A stretch of DNA of 32,852 bases, taken from an uncultured beta proteobacterium. Lineage in GTDB: Bacteria > Pseudomonadota > Gammaproteobacteria > Burkholderiales > Burkholderiaceae_C. The notes beneath the pieces were generated by a model. The model saw nothing but the letters and a program-made list of their open reading frames with translations. It had not been told where the DNA came from and searched no databases. This document shows, piece by piece, positions 1 through 8,606 of the stretch (position 1 is its first letter; the number at the start of each line of letters is the position of its first letter). Where the stretch lies: positions 1-32,852 of the forward strand of contig CAJBMJ010000442.1 in assembly GCA_903954045.1 (NCBI GenBank), given 5' to 3'. The position numbers were made by a program, and so were the translations under genes.

Positions 1-1176
1 GGTAAGTCTGGCAGTGCAGCGATGACAGCAGCTACTGCAAAGACATTTGCGCTTACTGGCTTGACGGCTTCGACCCAGTACACGATTTGTCTGATGGCTG
101 AAGATGCCTCTGGTAACAAGTCTTCTGTGACTTGCTATGACATCACCACCCAAGCAGTACCTGACACCACTGCGCCTACGACCAGCTCAGTAAGCGCCAG
201 CGCCACAGGTCAGACAACGGCCAATTTGCTAGGTACCTCCGATGAGGCAGCCACAGGCTACTGGGTAGTGTTGCCTGGCCCAAGTGCTACAGCACCGACA
301 GCAGTGCAAGTCAAAGCGGGGCAGAACAGCGTCGGCAGTGCCGTTGCCAGCGGCAAGTCTGGCAGTGCAGCGATGACAGCAGCTACCGCAAAGACATTTG
401 CGCTGACTGGCTTGACAGCGTCGACGACTTACACTATCTGTTTGATGGCCGAAGATGCTTCTGGCAACAAGTCTTCTGTGACCTGTGCAGACATCACAAC
501 GCAAGGGGTCAACGCTAATGGCGCTTGTGGCGGTGCCCAAGGCCAGGCGGTTTCCATTGCGCCAAGCCAGAACTTGTGCTCCACCGGCAGCGCAGGCTCA
601 GTGCTCTCGGCCAATGGTGGCTATAGCTGGAACTGCTCTGGTGTAGGCAGCGGTTCCCCCGCATCGTGTACGGCTCCAGGAGCTACAGCGCCAGGCAGCA
701 CAACGACCACCACCACGGAGCTTGTCAGCGGCACGGGTTGCCGGTTTAGCTCAGTCACCCCATTGGCTCCGCCGGCAGGTGGCCCTGGTGGAGGAGTGAC
801 CATGCCCTACGGTGTGGTGGACTTCACGCTGCTGGACTGCACGGCAGCGCAGGCCACAGTGCGCATGACCTACTCCGGTCCGGTGGGTGGCATGACGCTT
901 TGGAAATACGGCCCTTACCCCACCCCCACAAGTGCCGTGAGCTGGTATCAGCTCACAGGAGCCACGGTCAGTGGCAACTCCATCACCTTCACCATTGTGG
1001 ACAACGGTGTGGGCGATGCAGACCCGGCAACTGGTGTGATTGCCGACCCAGCGGGCCCGGGCAACGCGCCTGGCTCGGCGCAATCTATTCCCACCCTTTC
1101 CGAGTGGGGCCTGATCATCATGTCTGCCTTGCTTGCGCTGGGTACGCTGGTGGTCATGCGCAGACGCGAAATTTGA
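1..1176 (+). CDS. IPTL-CTERM sorting domain surface protein with choice-of-anchor U region (5' end truncated by window)
   Basis: Frame +1 is open from base 1. C-terminus IPTLSEWGLIIMSALLALGTLVVMRRREI is a classic IPTL-CTERM signal, preceded by an anchor-U-like region (SVTPLAPPAGGPGGGVTMPYGVVDFTL...). N-terminal repeats ...TAKTFALTGLTASTxYTICLMAEDASGNKSSVTC. Confidence 0.88.
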   Translation, partial: GKSGSAAMTAATAKTFALTGLTASTQYTICLMAEDASGNKSSVTCYDITTQAVPDTTAPTTSSVSASATGQTTANLLGTSDEAATGYWVVLPGPSATAPTAVQVKAGQNSVGSAVASGKSGSAAMTAATAKTFALTGLTASTTYTICLMAEDASGNKSSVTCADITTQGVNANGACGGAQGQAVSIAPSQNLCSTGSAGSVLSANGGYSWNCSGVGSGSPASCTAPGATAPGSTTTTTTELVSGTGCRFSSVTPLAPPAGGPGGGVTMPYGVVDFTLLDCTAAQATVRMTYSGPVGGMTLWKYGPYPTPTSAVSWYQLTGATVSGNSITFTIVDNGVGDADPATGVIADPAGPGNAPGSAQSIPTLSEWGLIIMSALLALGTLVVMRRREI

Positions 1177-1198
1177 TTTTCTAAGCCTGTCACACAAT

Positions 1199-1225
1199 GT
1201 GCCCACTTCGGTGGGCATTTTTTTT
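1199..1225 (+). terminator. Rho-independent terminator after the first IPTL-CTERM gene
   Basis: GCCCAC-TTCG-GTGGGC type hairpin followed by a run of 8 T. Confidence 0.85.
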
Positions 1226-1444
1226 GCGTTCACGGGCGACCAAAATTTGGTCACAAGCAATTGCATTTATTTGATGCCGAGAGACCAACACCGCCATATC
1301 ACCTCCACTTCATCCTCATGTCGCCACCAAAGCTGCGTGGAAACGCCAACGTTCTGCCGTCGATCACCATCAGACATCCCCAGCTCGAACCCATCGTCAC
1401 CGTTTTGCCAACGCCAAGTTGCCAATTCACGGCCCAATCAACAT

Positions 1445-1484
1445 CGATAAGACGATAAGACGATAAGACGATAAGACGATAAAA
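1445..1484. repeat. 8-bp tandem repeat, CGATAAGA x4 plus CGATAAAA
   Basis: Directly visible: cgataaga cgataaga cgataaga cgataaga cgataaaa. Confidence 0.95.
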
Positions 1485-1663
1485 CGACGTCGTCCACACC
1501 ACTACGGTTTTCCTGCTGACCGTTCACCCCGGGTTGGGTGCTAGCCCCCCGTAAATACCTGCATTTTTTCGGACTCTGTGGCACCTTGGATGGAAAGGAG
1601 AAACTTTCCATGCCCCCACTTTCAAGGCCCATATCATTAGAAGAAATAATTAAATCTACACTT

Positions 1664-1699
1664 TATCAAGCGCACTTATGCATCGCCCCTTCGGGACAA
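1664..1699 (-). other. Candidate MOBQ/IncQ-like oriT (nic region) upstream of relaxase
   Basis: Minus strand reads GTCCCGAAGGGGCGATGCATAAGTGCGCTTGATAA: a small hairpin with GAA loop followed by TAAGTGCGC, resembling the RSF1010/R1162 nic core TAA(A/G)TGCGC. Lies about 200 bp upstream of a MobA/MobL relaxase. Confidence 0.45.
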
Positions 1700-1890
1700 A
1701 GCTTTAGCGCGCCACCTACCGCTGGACCTGAACCCCTCTTTCAGGTTGTTTCTGTCGGTCGAGGTCGCCCGGCCATCACAAACCGCTGTCCTCATGTTCG
1801 CCCCATTCCCCTCTGTCGAGGTCGCCAGTCTGGTGAATGTGTCGTTCATTTCCAGGCGTGCCTTCCTGCCTTGGTCAGTGGAGGTGCCCT

Positions 1891-4107
1891 ATGAGCATCT
1901 ACCACTTCACCGTCAAGATGCACTCTCGTGCCAAGAACAAGAAACTCCGCGCCCTGCGTGCCTATGCCTACCGAGCTGGAACTCGTGTCGTGGACCCCAT
2001 CACCCAGGCTGTCTACAACAGCACAGCCAAGCGGCATGAGGTCATCCGCTGCAATACCATCACCCCGGACATCGGACCTGCCTGGAAGGACGATCCACTC
2101 GAGCTATGGCACCAGGTGCAGCAGATTGAGAAGCGCGTGGACGCGGGTCTCTTCAGAGAATTCGAATGTGCCTTACCTAAAGAGGTCGCCAGCGCACAAC
2201 ATCCCGAAGCCTGGGTTGCCCTGATAGAAGCATTCATTCGGGACCAGCTCACCCCCCATGGTGTCCTGGTGACCTACGCCATCCACAGCAAGCCGAGCAA
2301 CCCCCATGTCCACATGATGTGCACCACCCGCACCTGGGGTGACGACGGGTTTGGACTCAAGAACCGCAGCCTGGATACCTTCAAGATGCTCTACCAATGG
2401 CGGGCATCCTGGGCAGACCATTGCAATCAGGCATTGCAAACCGCTGGACGATTCGAGCGGGTCACCCACAAGTCCTATGCCGAACTCGGCATCAAGCGGG
2501 AAGCCACATCTCATGTCGGACCCGTTCACAGCGAACAGAGTGACCCTGGCTATGCCCAGAAGCGCCAGGAGGTCATCGCCAGCAACCGCAAGGTGCGAGA
2601 CCGAAACTTGCGCCGCAAACATGAACGACAGCGGCTGGCACAGGTGCATTGCCAGGCAGGCATTCATGCAGTCCAGATGGTGCGGACCGTCAAACCGTGG
2701 GTGCCATGGACAGCAACGGCACAGCCTTCGATACCAACACCCTTGCAGCCGACTGTAGCGTCCTACCCATTGGCGCATCGGGTGGTTCAGCTAGAACAAC
2801 CCGCAGCAACCATCCATTCCGTGGACGATACGGCGGAACACAGAGCGCGCCAAGAACTATTGAACGCATGGCCGGGGGCACTGGATGCCTTTGCCAAGCT
2901 CCAACGCTGGAGATCCACCATGGGCCGTACTTGGTCCTGGTCCATCTTCCTGGCGCAGTACCAGCGCATCAGCAAGACCCAGGACAACCCACTGGCAGAA
3001 CTCCTGACCAAAGAATTGATGTGGGTCGTGAGCCGTGCTCCACACAAGGTGGCTTCTTGCCTTCAGGCTGCTGACCCACCCGATCTGATTCGGGCAGCCA
3101 GCGCGGTACGTTCTTGGGCGATCAAGCACAAACCGCAGTGCCTACCGGCATTGGAAACTCTCATTGAATCCGCCCGTGCCACGCTACCGGAATTCCGGCA
3201 GCGTACAAGTCCCGTTGATCGTGAAGCTACGTCCACGAACAACGATGAGGCAAATCTGAACAACCGAGCAGACATTCCAACAGCAGACACAGACACCCCA
3301 AGCACTTTTGCCCAATCCTTGGCAGCGTTCCCGGAACTGGCACACCTAGTCCCGTTCCTGACGGACATCGTGGTGCCATGCCAGCGATTAGCCAAAGCCA
3401 TAGATAGGGCATTCACACCCGCAATCCTGTTCAAACGGCTTCAACGTTTGCAGGTCGAAGGGGTTCTTGACCCCAGAATCACCCTGGATTCCCTGGTTGA
3501 TGCCTTATTGACCAAAGACCTGGTGTTTGCCGCCAAGCGCAGACCGCATCGCCTGATGGATGCTTTGAAAGCCGTTCCACCATTACGCCGTACCCAGTTT
3601 GAATGCGTGGTCCGGGATGTTCTGGCAGGTACCGTCTATGAAGCCGGTCATGACAGAGCAGCCCAAGCCTTGTCGGAATTCCAGCAGCGTGAATTGCAAG
3701 CCCGATGGTCCATCGAGCAGGTGCTGACACAGCAGCAAATCGCCGACTTTGAACATCGTCGGGCATATCTGAACGCTTTGGGGCAGGAATATTCCTGGCA
3801 CGCATTTCAGAACGATATCAACCGGTATGCCCAGAGTGAGCAGGGATGGCAGCGGGCGTGGTGGGATGTGCAGGTTCAATCTGTAAACCCGAATGCATGG
3901 CAGACAGTCAGCCAGCACGTCCCGGCTTGGTATGTCGTACCCGACGAATTACGTCATCGATTCGAATCCCATGGCCAGGGCGGGATGGTGCAGACGGGGG
4001 AAGGGCGCCATGGTCAAACCACCGCATCCGCCGTCCACAAATATGCCCCCGAAGGGCACAGAAACGACCGTCATGACGCCAACTTTGATCGCTGTGACGG
4101 CAACTGA
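1891..4107 (+). CDS. MobA/MobL family relaxase
   Basis: N-terminus MSIYHFTVKMHSRAKNKKLRALRAYAYRAGTRVVD...; downstream HSKPSNPHVHMMCTTR matches the HxH-containing relaxase motif III of MobA/MobL (MOBQ). ATG at 1891 is preferred over the 1837 ORF-track start. Confidence 0.9.
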   Translation: MSIYHFTVKMHSRAKNKKLRALRAYAYRAGTRVVDPITQAVYNSTAKRHEVIRCNTITPDIGPAWKDDPLELWHQVQQIEKRVDAGLFREFECALPKEVASAQHPEAWVALIEAFIRDQLTPHGVLVTYAIHSKPSNPHVHMMCTTRTWGDDGFGLKNRSLDTFKMLYQWRASWADHCNQALQTAGRFERVTHKSYAELGIKREATSHVGPVHSEQSDPGYAQKRQEVIASNRKVRDRNLRRKHERQRLAQVHCQAGIHAVQMVRTVKPWVPWTATAQPSIPTPLQPTVASYPLAHRVVQLEQPAATIHSVDDTAEHRARQELLNAWPGALDAFAKLQRWRSTMGRTWSWSIFLAQYQRISKTQDNPLAELLTKELMWVVSRAPHKVASCLQAADPPDLIRAASAVRSWAIKHKPQCLPALETLIESARATLPEFRQRTSPVDREATSTNNDEANLNNRADIPTADTDTPSTFAQSLAAFPELAHLVPFLTDIVVPCQRLAKAIDRAFTPAILFKRLQRLQVEGVLDPRITLDSLVDALLTKDLVFAAKRRPHRLMDALKAVPPLRRTQFECVVRDVLAGTVYEAGHDRAAQALSEFQQRELQARWSIEQVLTQQQIADFEHRRAYLNALGQEYSWHAFQNDINRYAQSEQGWQRAWWDVQVQSVNPNAWQTVSQHVPAWYVVPDELRHRFESHGQGGMVQTGEGRHGQTTASAVHKYAPEGHRNDRHDANFDRCDGN

Positions 4108-4207
4108 CACCGCTGTGACGCAGACCAATGCCGTCGTGACGGAACCGGGTACATCCTTCAAAGCCAATATTGACGCGGGCTTCCAGGGGAAGGACGTTTT
4201 GATCTAA
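4010..4207 (+). CDS. Small hypothetical protein (65 aa) with 7-aa repeats, overlapping the relaxase 3' end
   Basis: ATG at 4010 with GGGGGAAG upstream. The translation contains VMTPTLI/AVTATDT/AVTQTNA/VVTEPGT, encoded by a 21-nt periodic DNA repeat. Confidence 0.4.
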   Translation: MVKPPHPPSTNMPPKGTETTVMTPTLIAVTATDTAVTQTNAVVTEPGTSFKANIDAGFQGKDVLI

Positions 4208-4212
4208 GACTG

Positions 4213-4243
4213 AACCAAGACCTGTTTAAGACAGGTCTATGGT
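4213..4243. other. Stem-loop downstream of relaxase / small ORF
   Basis: AACCA-AGACCTG-TTTAAGA-CAGGTCT-A-TGGTT: 12 paired positions with one bulge and no T-tract. Confidence 0.55.
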
Positions 4244-4548
4244 TAGTGATCTGGTGATACTCGCCGCCGCCTGTGACGTCGCCGAGCATCACCGGGGGTA
4301 TGGTGAGTTGTATGTATGGGGTTGTGTCTTACCCTGGAATAGTGAGAGACGTATTAGCCAAGGGTTTGTGGGCGGGTGCGATGACGCTTGTGGGCCATTG
4401 CAGTCATTACGAATGACCGTTAAGGAGCGCCGGAAAACCGAGCATTTATGACCCAAGTGAGAGGCGTTCAAAAGTCGAGGTTGGGCCTGGAAGCTGTCAG
4501 ATCCTTTGCTCCATACCAGTCACTCACGATTTGGTTTAATGCGCTTGA

Positions 4549-5052
4549 ATGCGAAAGCCTCATGCCATACTGGCTCTAATGCGATTGAAATTCCTGACTG
4601 TTACGGCATCTTTTTTACTCGCCCGAGAAGTAGCCATTTGGCCTGCCTGTTTGATCACACTCGCAATAGTTGGGCTTGTGGCATGGCCCGCACCAATACT
4701 TGCAAACACCTTGACGCAGTTGCGCTGCCAAGTTCACTATGCTGGCGAAACCCGGACACTGAATTACCCGCCAGTTACCGATATTTACGTGGTGCCGGCC
4801 ATACCGATCGGCGAGACATTTCGGTTTAAGGTGGTAGTTGCAGGTGAAGTTGGACGTATCGACTATGTGGCGATTTACACCTACTCACAAACAGCCCCCT
4901 GGAACGAACTGCTGCACCAAGTCAAGTACCTGAAGCCCACTGCGACTGGCACGAAAGATCCGGCGGCACTCACGGGCCAAGTCTATGTGTACTCCCGTGA
5001 ACTCCATAGCGAATTGCAATATGGTTGCGCGATCGTAGAGGTATTGCCATGA
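4549..5052 (+). CDS. Hypothetical secreted/membrane-anchored protein (about 167 aa), coupled to CapA-like gene
   Basis: Hydrophobic N-terminal segment; stop overlaps the next start (ATGA at 5049-5052). Real start may be the internal Met at 4579. Confidence 0.65.
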   Translation: MRKPHAILALMRLKFLTVTASFLLAREVAIWPACLITLAIVGLVAWPAPILANTLTQLRCQVHYAGETRTLNYPPVTDIYVVPAIPIGETFRFKVVVAGEVGRIDYVAIYTYSQTAPWNELLHQVKYLKPTATGTKDPAALTGQVYVYSRELHSELQYGCAIVEVLP

Positions 5053-6056
5053 GACGATTTACATGGCTTTCATCGTGGGTATGTTTCCTGCTGTGGCAGG
5101 GCAGCACTTCATTTGCCGAGCCCCCAGCGATCGAACCCACTGTATCTATCGCCTTTGTAGGCGACATCCTGCTCGACGATACGCCCGGCCGTGTGGTGAA
5201 GCGTGGGCGTGATCCGTTCGCTCCATTTGCAAAGATTCTCAGCAGCGCCGATATTCGTGTCGGGAATCTGGAATGCGTAATCGCAACCGTAGGAAAGGCT
5301 GATCCAGGCAAGCCGTTTTCCTTTCGTGCTCACCCGCGCACTGTCAGGGTGCTCAAGCGGCATTTTGATGCTGTGGCATTGGCTAATAACCACTCCGGAG
5401 ACTTTGGTCCGGCGGCATTTGTCCAGATGTTGGGCCTGTTGCAAGCCAGCGGCATTGGGTACTTCGGTGGCGGAAAAACGCTGACAGAAGCGCATCGTCC
5501 CCTGCTAATCGAGCGCAATGGTCTTAGGATAGCTTTGCTGGGCTACAACGAATTCTTTCCCCGCCGCTTTGAAGCTGACACGGATACACCCGGTATCGCT
5601 TGGAGCGAAGACGAACAAGTGATTCTCGACATCACCAATGCGCGGAAAATGTATTCGGCTGATCTGGTCATCCCGATGATGCATTGGGGCTGGGAGCACA
5701 AGCCCCTTGCAAGCGAGCGGCAGCGCCAACTTGCCCGCACGATGATCGACGCTGGTGCAGATGCCGTGGTGGGAGGCCATCCACACGTTACACAAGACAT
5801 CGAAACCTATCGCGGCAAACCCATAATTTATAGTTTGGGCAACTTTGTTTTTGATGGATTCAAGGACGAGGATAACAATACTGGCTGGCTACTGCGCATG
5901 GATCTGGACCGTCTTGGCGTACGTGCGTGGAATATCTACGTGGCCCGGATTGATCGTGAAGGCATCCCGCATCCAAAGACAGGGAAGCCTGGACTATGCT
6001 GGAGTCGTCACTCGGGGGCTAGGGTCGAATGCGAAGATGGCGAGCGTCTCCAGTAA
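5049..6056 (+). CDS. CapA family protein (poly-gamma-glutamate synthesis CapA-like, metallophosphatase fold)
   Basis: Signal peptide, then VSIAFVGDILLDD, DAVALANNHSGDFG, VIPMMHWGWEH, GADAVVGGHPHVTQDIE, PIIYSLGNFVFD: the hallmark CapA motifs. Confidence 0.92.
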   Translation: MRRFTWLSSWVCFLLWQGSTSFAEPPAIEPTVSIAFVGDILLDDTPGRVVKRGRDPFAPFAKILSSADIRVGNLECVIATVGKADPGKPFSFRAHPRTVRVLKRHFDAVALANNHSGDFGPAAFVQMLGLLQASGIGYFGGGKTLTEAHRPLLIERNGLRIALLGYNEFFPRRFEADTDTPGIAWSEDEQVILDITNARKMYSADLVIPMMHWGWEHKPLASERQRQLARTMIDAGADAVVGGHPHVTQDIETYRGKPIIYSLGNFVFDGFKDEDNNTGWLLRMDLDRLGVRAWNIYVARIDREGIPHPKTGKPGLCWSRHSGARVECEDGERLQ

Positions 6057-6234
6057 CCGTCTATTCGTGACCGGTAGGTAACGCGAAAACTCTGACAATA
6101 CCCTTGATTTAACACTGGTTAAACTAAGTCTAATTCAGTGAAAGTATTCGCGCTTTGCGGCGGCGGAAGTCTTGCTCTGTACAACCACCCGGACTGTGGG
6201 AACTGGAGGGGCCGGGGATTTGAAAAGAAACACC

Positions 6235-8322
6235 ATGTCCAACAACCGCATCACCCGCCTTACGCACAGGCTGTTTGTCTGCGCGCTCGCCACCCTGCTT
6301 TCATGTTCTTTAGCCCATGCAGCAACGATCACGGTAACCAGCACTGCGGACAGCGGGGCCGGGTCACTCCGCCAAGCCATTGCAGATGCCGCTGCCAACG
6401 ACACCATTGCCTTCAGCGGCAACGGCACGATTACATTGGCAAGTGAACTCGCCGTCAACAAAAACCTGAGCTTTGTTGGCAATGGCGTGGGCAACACCAT
6501 CATTGATGGTAACAACAGCGTGCGGCTATTCAGCGTAGATCGAAACATCACGGTAAGCTGGGCCGACATGACCCTGACCCGGGGACGCGCTAACGATGGC
6601 GGCTGTATATATGCCCTCAACCCATCTGTGGTGACCCTGACACGTGTGACCGCCAATGCATGTGCCGCAATTCTTAATCTTGGCGGCGCGATTCATGGTT
6701 ATTCAGTTAATTTGACGGACAGCACTATTAGCGGCAATAGCGCAACGTCCTGGGGCGGTGGCATTTTTGCCTTCGGTGATCTCATGGTATCCAATTCGAC
6801 GATCACAGCCAACAGCGTCGGAGCTCGAGGGGGTGGAATTTATTTCCAGCCAAGTTCTGGTAATGCGCTCACCATTCTTCATAGCACAATTTCTGGGAAT
6901 ACTGCGTCTGAAGGCGGTGGTATCTATGTTTTTCTTGCTCCTCCAATTTCCATCGGTCACACGGTACTTGCGGGTAACAACGCCAGCATATCCTCTCCCG
7001 ATGCGTATGGACCATTTGCCTCGACCGGTTACAACGTGATCGGCAATACCACTGGAATGACCATCACTGGCACCACAACAGGAAACATCATCAACGGTGC
7101 AGCTTCACCGCTCAGCCTCGGCCCATTGGCCGACAACGGTGGCCCCACCAAAACCATGGCGATCGGCGTGGACAGCGTGGCCTATAACGCGGGTGACCCT
7201 TCCTTTTCCGGATCACCGAGCACCGACCAGCGCGGCACAGCGCGGGTGAAGATGGGGCGCATCGACATTGGTGCGTACGAGAGCAGTGACCCCGTTGTTG
7301 CCATCACGCCGTCCACCCTCAACATTGCAGAGGGTTCTTCGGCCAACGTCACCCTCACGCGCACCGGCAGCACCGCGAGCGCACTCACCGTCAACCTGAG
7401 CATCACTCAGGGCACGGGTATCACAGGTGCTGACTACACCTTGTCGGGCGCATCCATCAGCGGCCAGAGCGGCAGCGTTACCGCCACCATTCCTGCAGGC
7501 AATTCCTCGGTCAATATCGCCGTGGCGGCTCAGAATGATGTGATACAAGAGTCCAGCGAAGTGCTCACGCTGACACTGGTTGACGCCCTCAGCTACGACT
7601 TGGGAGCCACCACGTCCAGCGCGGCCACACTGCTGGACAATGATTTTGTTCTGACGGTGACTACTGCTGGCACTGGAAGCGGCACCGTCGGTGGCAGCGC
7701 CGCCGGTACTTACAACGCGGGGAGCGCACTGACCCTGACCGCGACACCCGATACCGGCAGCACATTTTCTGGCTGGAGCACGGGTTGCAGTGCGTCGTTC
7801 AATATGCCATCCAGCGATCTGACCTGTACGGCGACCTTTGTACCGGCGACCACTTCGCGGTCTAGCATTTCGACAATTTCTAGCGGCGTGACTGCCACGT
7901 TGTCGGCAGCGGGTTGTAGTGCCGTTGACAGTGCAACTTTCATCGCGCCACCTGCCGGTGCGCCAAGCAACACGAGCTTCCCCTATGGATTGCTGGACTT
8001 CACCTTGAGTGGCTGCGCTGGCAGTGCGACAGTAACCGTGACCTACTCGCAGAACCTGCCAAGCGGTGCTACTTTCTACAAAATCAGAACAGGGACGTAT
8101 CAGACGTATACGGCCTCCGTGGGATTCAACAGCGTGACCTTCACACTGACAGACAACGATTCATGGGACGGCGATGGAGGGGCTGGTGTCATCAAGGACC
8201 CAGGCGGACTCGGATTTGGCAGCACCACCAGTATCCCAACCCTGTCTGAGTGGGGCATGATCATTCTGTCAGCGCTGCTTGCCCTGGGGTCATTCGGAGT
8301 TATGCGGCGCAGGCAGGTCTGA
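6235..8322 (+). CDS. IPTL-CTERM surface protein with choice-of-anchor Q/parallel beta-helix, Calx-beta-like and choice-of-anchor U regions
   Basis: MSNNRITRLTHRLFVCALATLLSCSLAHA signal peptide; ITVTSTADSGAGSLRQAIADAAANDTI (beta-helix start); GAYESSDP; SSANVTLTRTGSTASALTVNLSI...; C-terminus IPTLSEWGMIILSALLALGSFGVMRRRQV. Confidence 0.9.
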   Translation: MSNNRITRLTHRLFVCALATLLSCSLAHAATITVTSTADSGAGSLRQAIADAAANDTIAFSGNGTITLASELAVNKNLSFVGNGVGNTIIDGNNSVRLFSVDRNITVSWADMTLTRGRANDGGCIYALNPSVVTLTRVTANACAAILNLGGAIHGYSVNLTDSTISGNSATSWGGGIFAFGDLMVSNSTITANSVGARGGGIYFQPSSGNALTILHSTISGNTASEGGGIYVFLAPPISIGHTVLAGNNASISSPDAYGPFASTGYNVIGNTTGMTITGTTTGNIINGAASPLSLGPLADNGGPTKTMAIGVDSVAYNAGDPSFSGSPSTDQRGTARVKMGRIDIGAYESSDPVVAITPSTLNIAEGSSANVTLTRTGSTASALTVNLSITQGTGITGADYTLSGASISGQSGSVTATIPAGNSSVNIAVAAQNDVIQESSEVLTLTLVDALSYDLGATTSSAATLLDNDFVLTVTTAGTGSGTVGGSAAGTYNAGSALTLTATPDTGSTFSGWSTGCSASFNMPSSDLTCTATFVPATTSRSSISTISSGVTATLSAAGCSAVDSATFIAPPAGAPSNTSFPYGLLDFTLSGCAGSATVTVTYSQNLPSGATFYKIRTGTYQTYTASVGFNSVTFTLTDNDSWDGDGGAGVIKDPGGLGFGSTTSIPTLSEWGMIILSALLALGSFGVMRRRQV

Positions 8323-8374
8323 TTGCTGGCGGGGGGGCAAGCTCTCCTCCTTTCCATAAAATTATCATTCCTGA

Positions 8375-8406
8375 CAAAAAAAGAAACCCGACACATGGGC
8401 CGGGTT
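8375..8406 (-). terminator. Rho-independent terminator for the minus-strand IPTL gene
   Basis: Minus strand: AACCCG-(10 nt)-CGGGTT followed by TCTTTTTTT. Confidence 0.6.
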
Positions 8407-8606
8407 GGAATCCTATTTGCGTCACACATCTAGGACCTGCTCAGGGAGGTAAAGCAGGAGGCTTGCGCCTGTAGGGAATTGTAGGATATTCGACTAAATC
8501 AGTGGGGTTGACTTGCAGACTTGATCTCATACCAGCATCCCCAACATCTTCGCTTAGAAAGCTCCTGTGCTTGGCAGCAAATACGATCTCGCCTCTAGCC
8601 CATTGA

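Noticed and set aside
1445-1484. 8-bp tandem repeat considered as CRISPR
   Set aside because: Units are contiguous with no spacers and no cas genes; a simple tandem repeat.
1837-1890. Upstream start for the relaxase (ORF-track Met at 1837)
   Set aside because: The conserved MobA/MobL N-terminus starts at MSIYHFTVK (1891); the upstream 18 aa lie in the putative control region.
4400-4418. GTCATT-ACG-AATGAC dyad in the 4.2-4.5 kb intergenic region
   Set aside because: Short, with no second copy or gene-start relation visible; could be chance.
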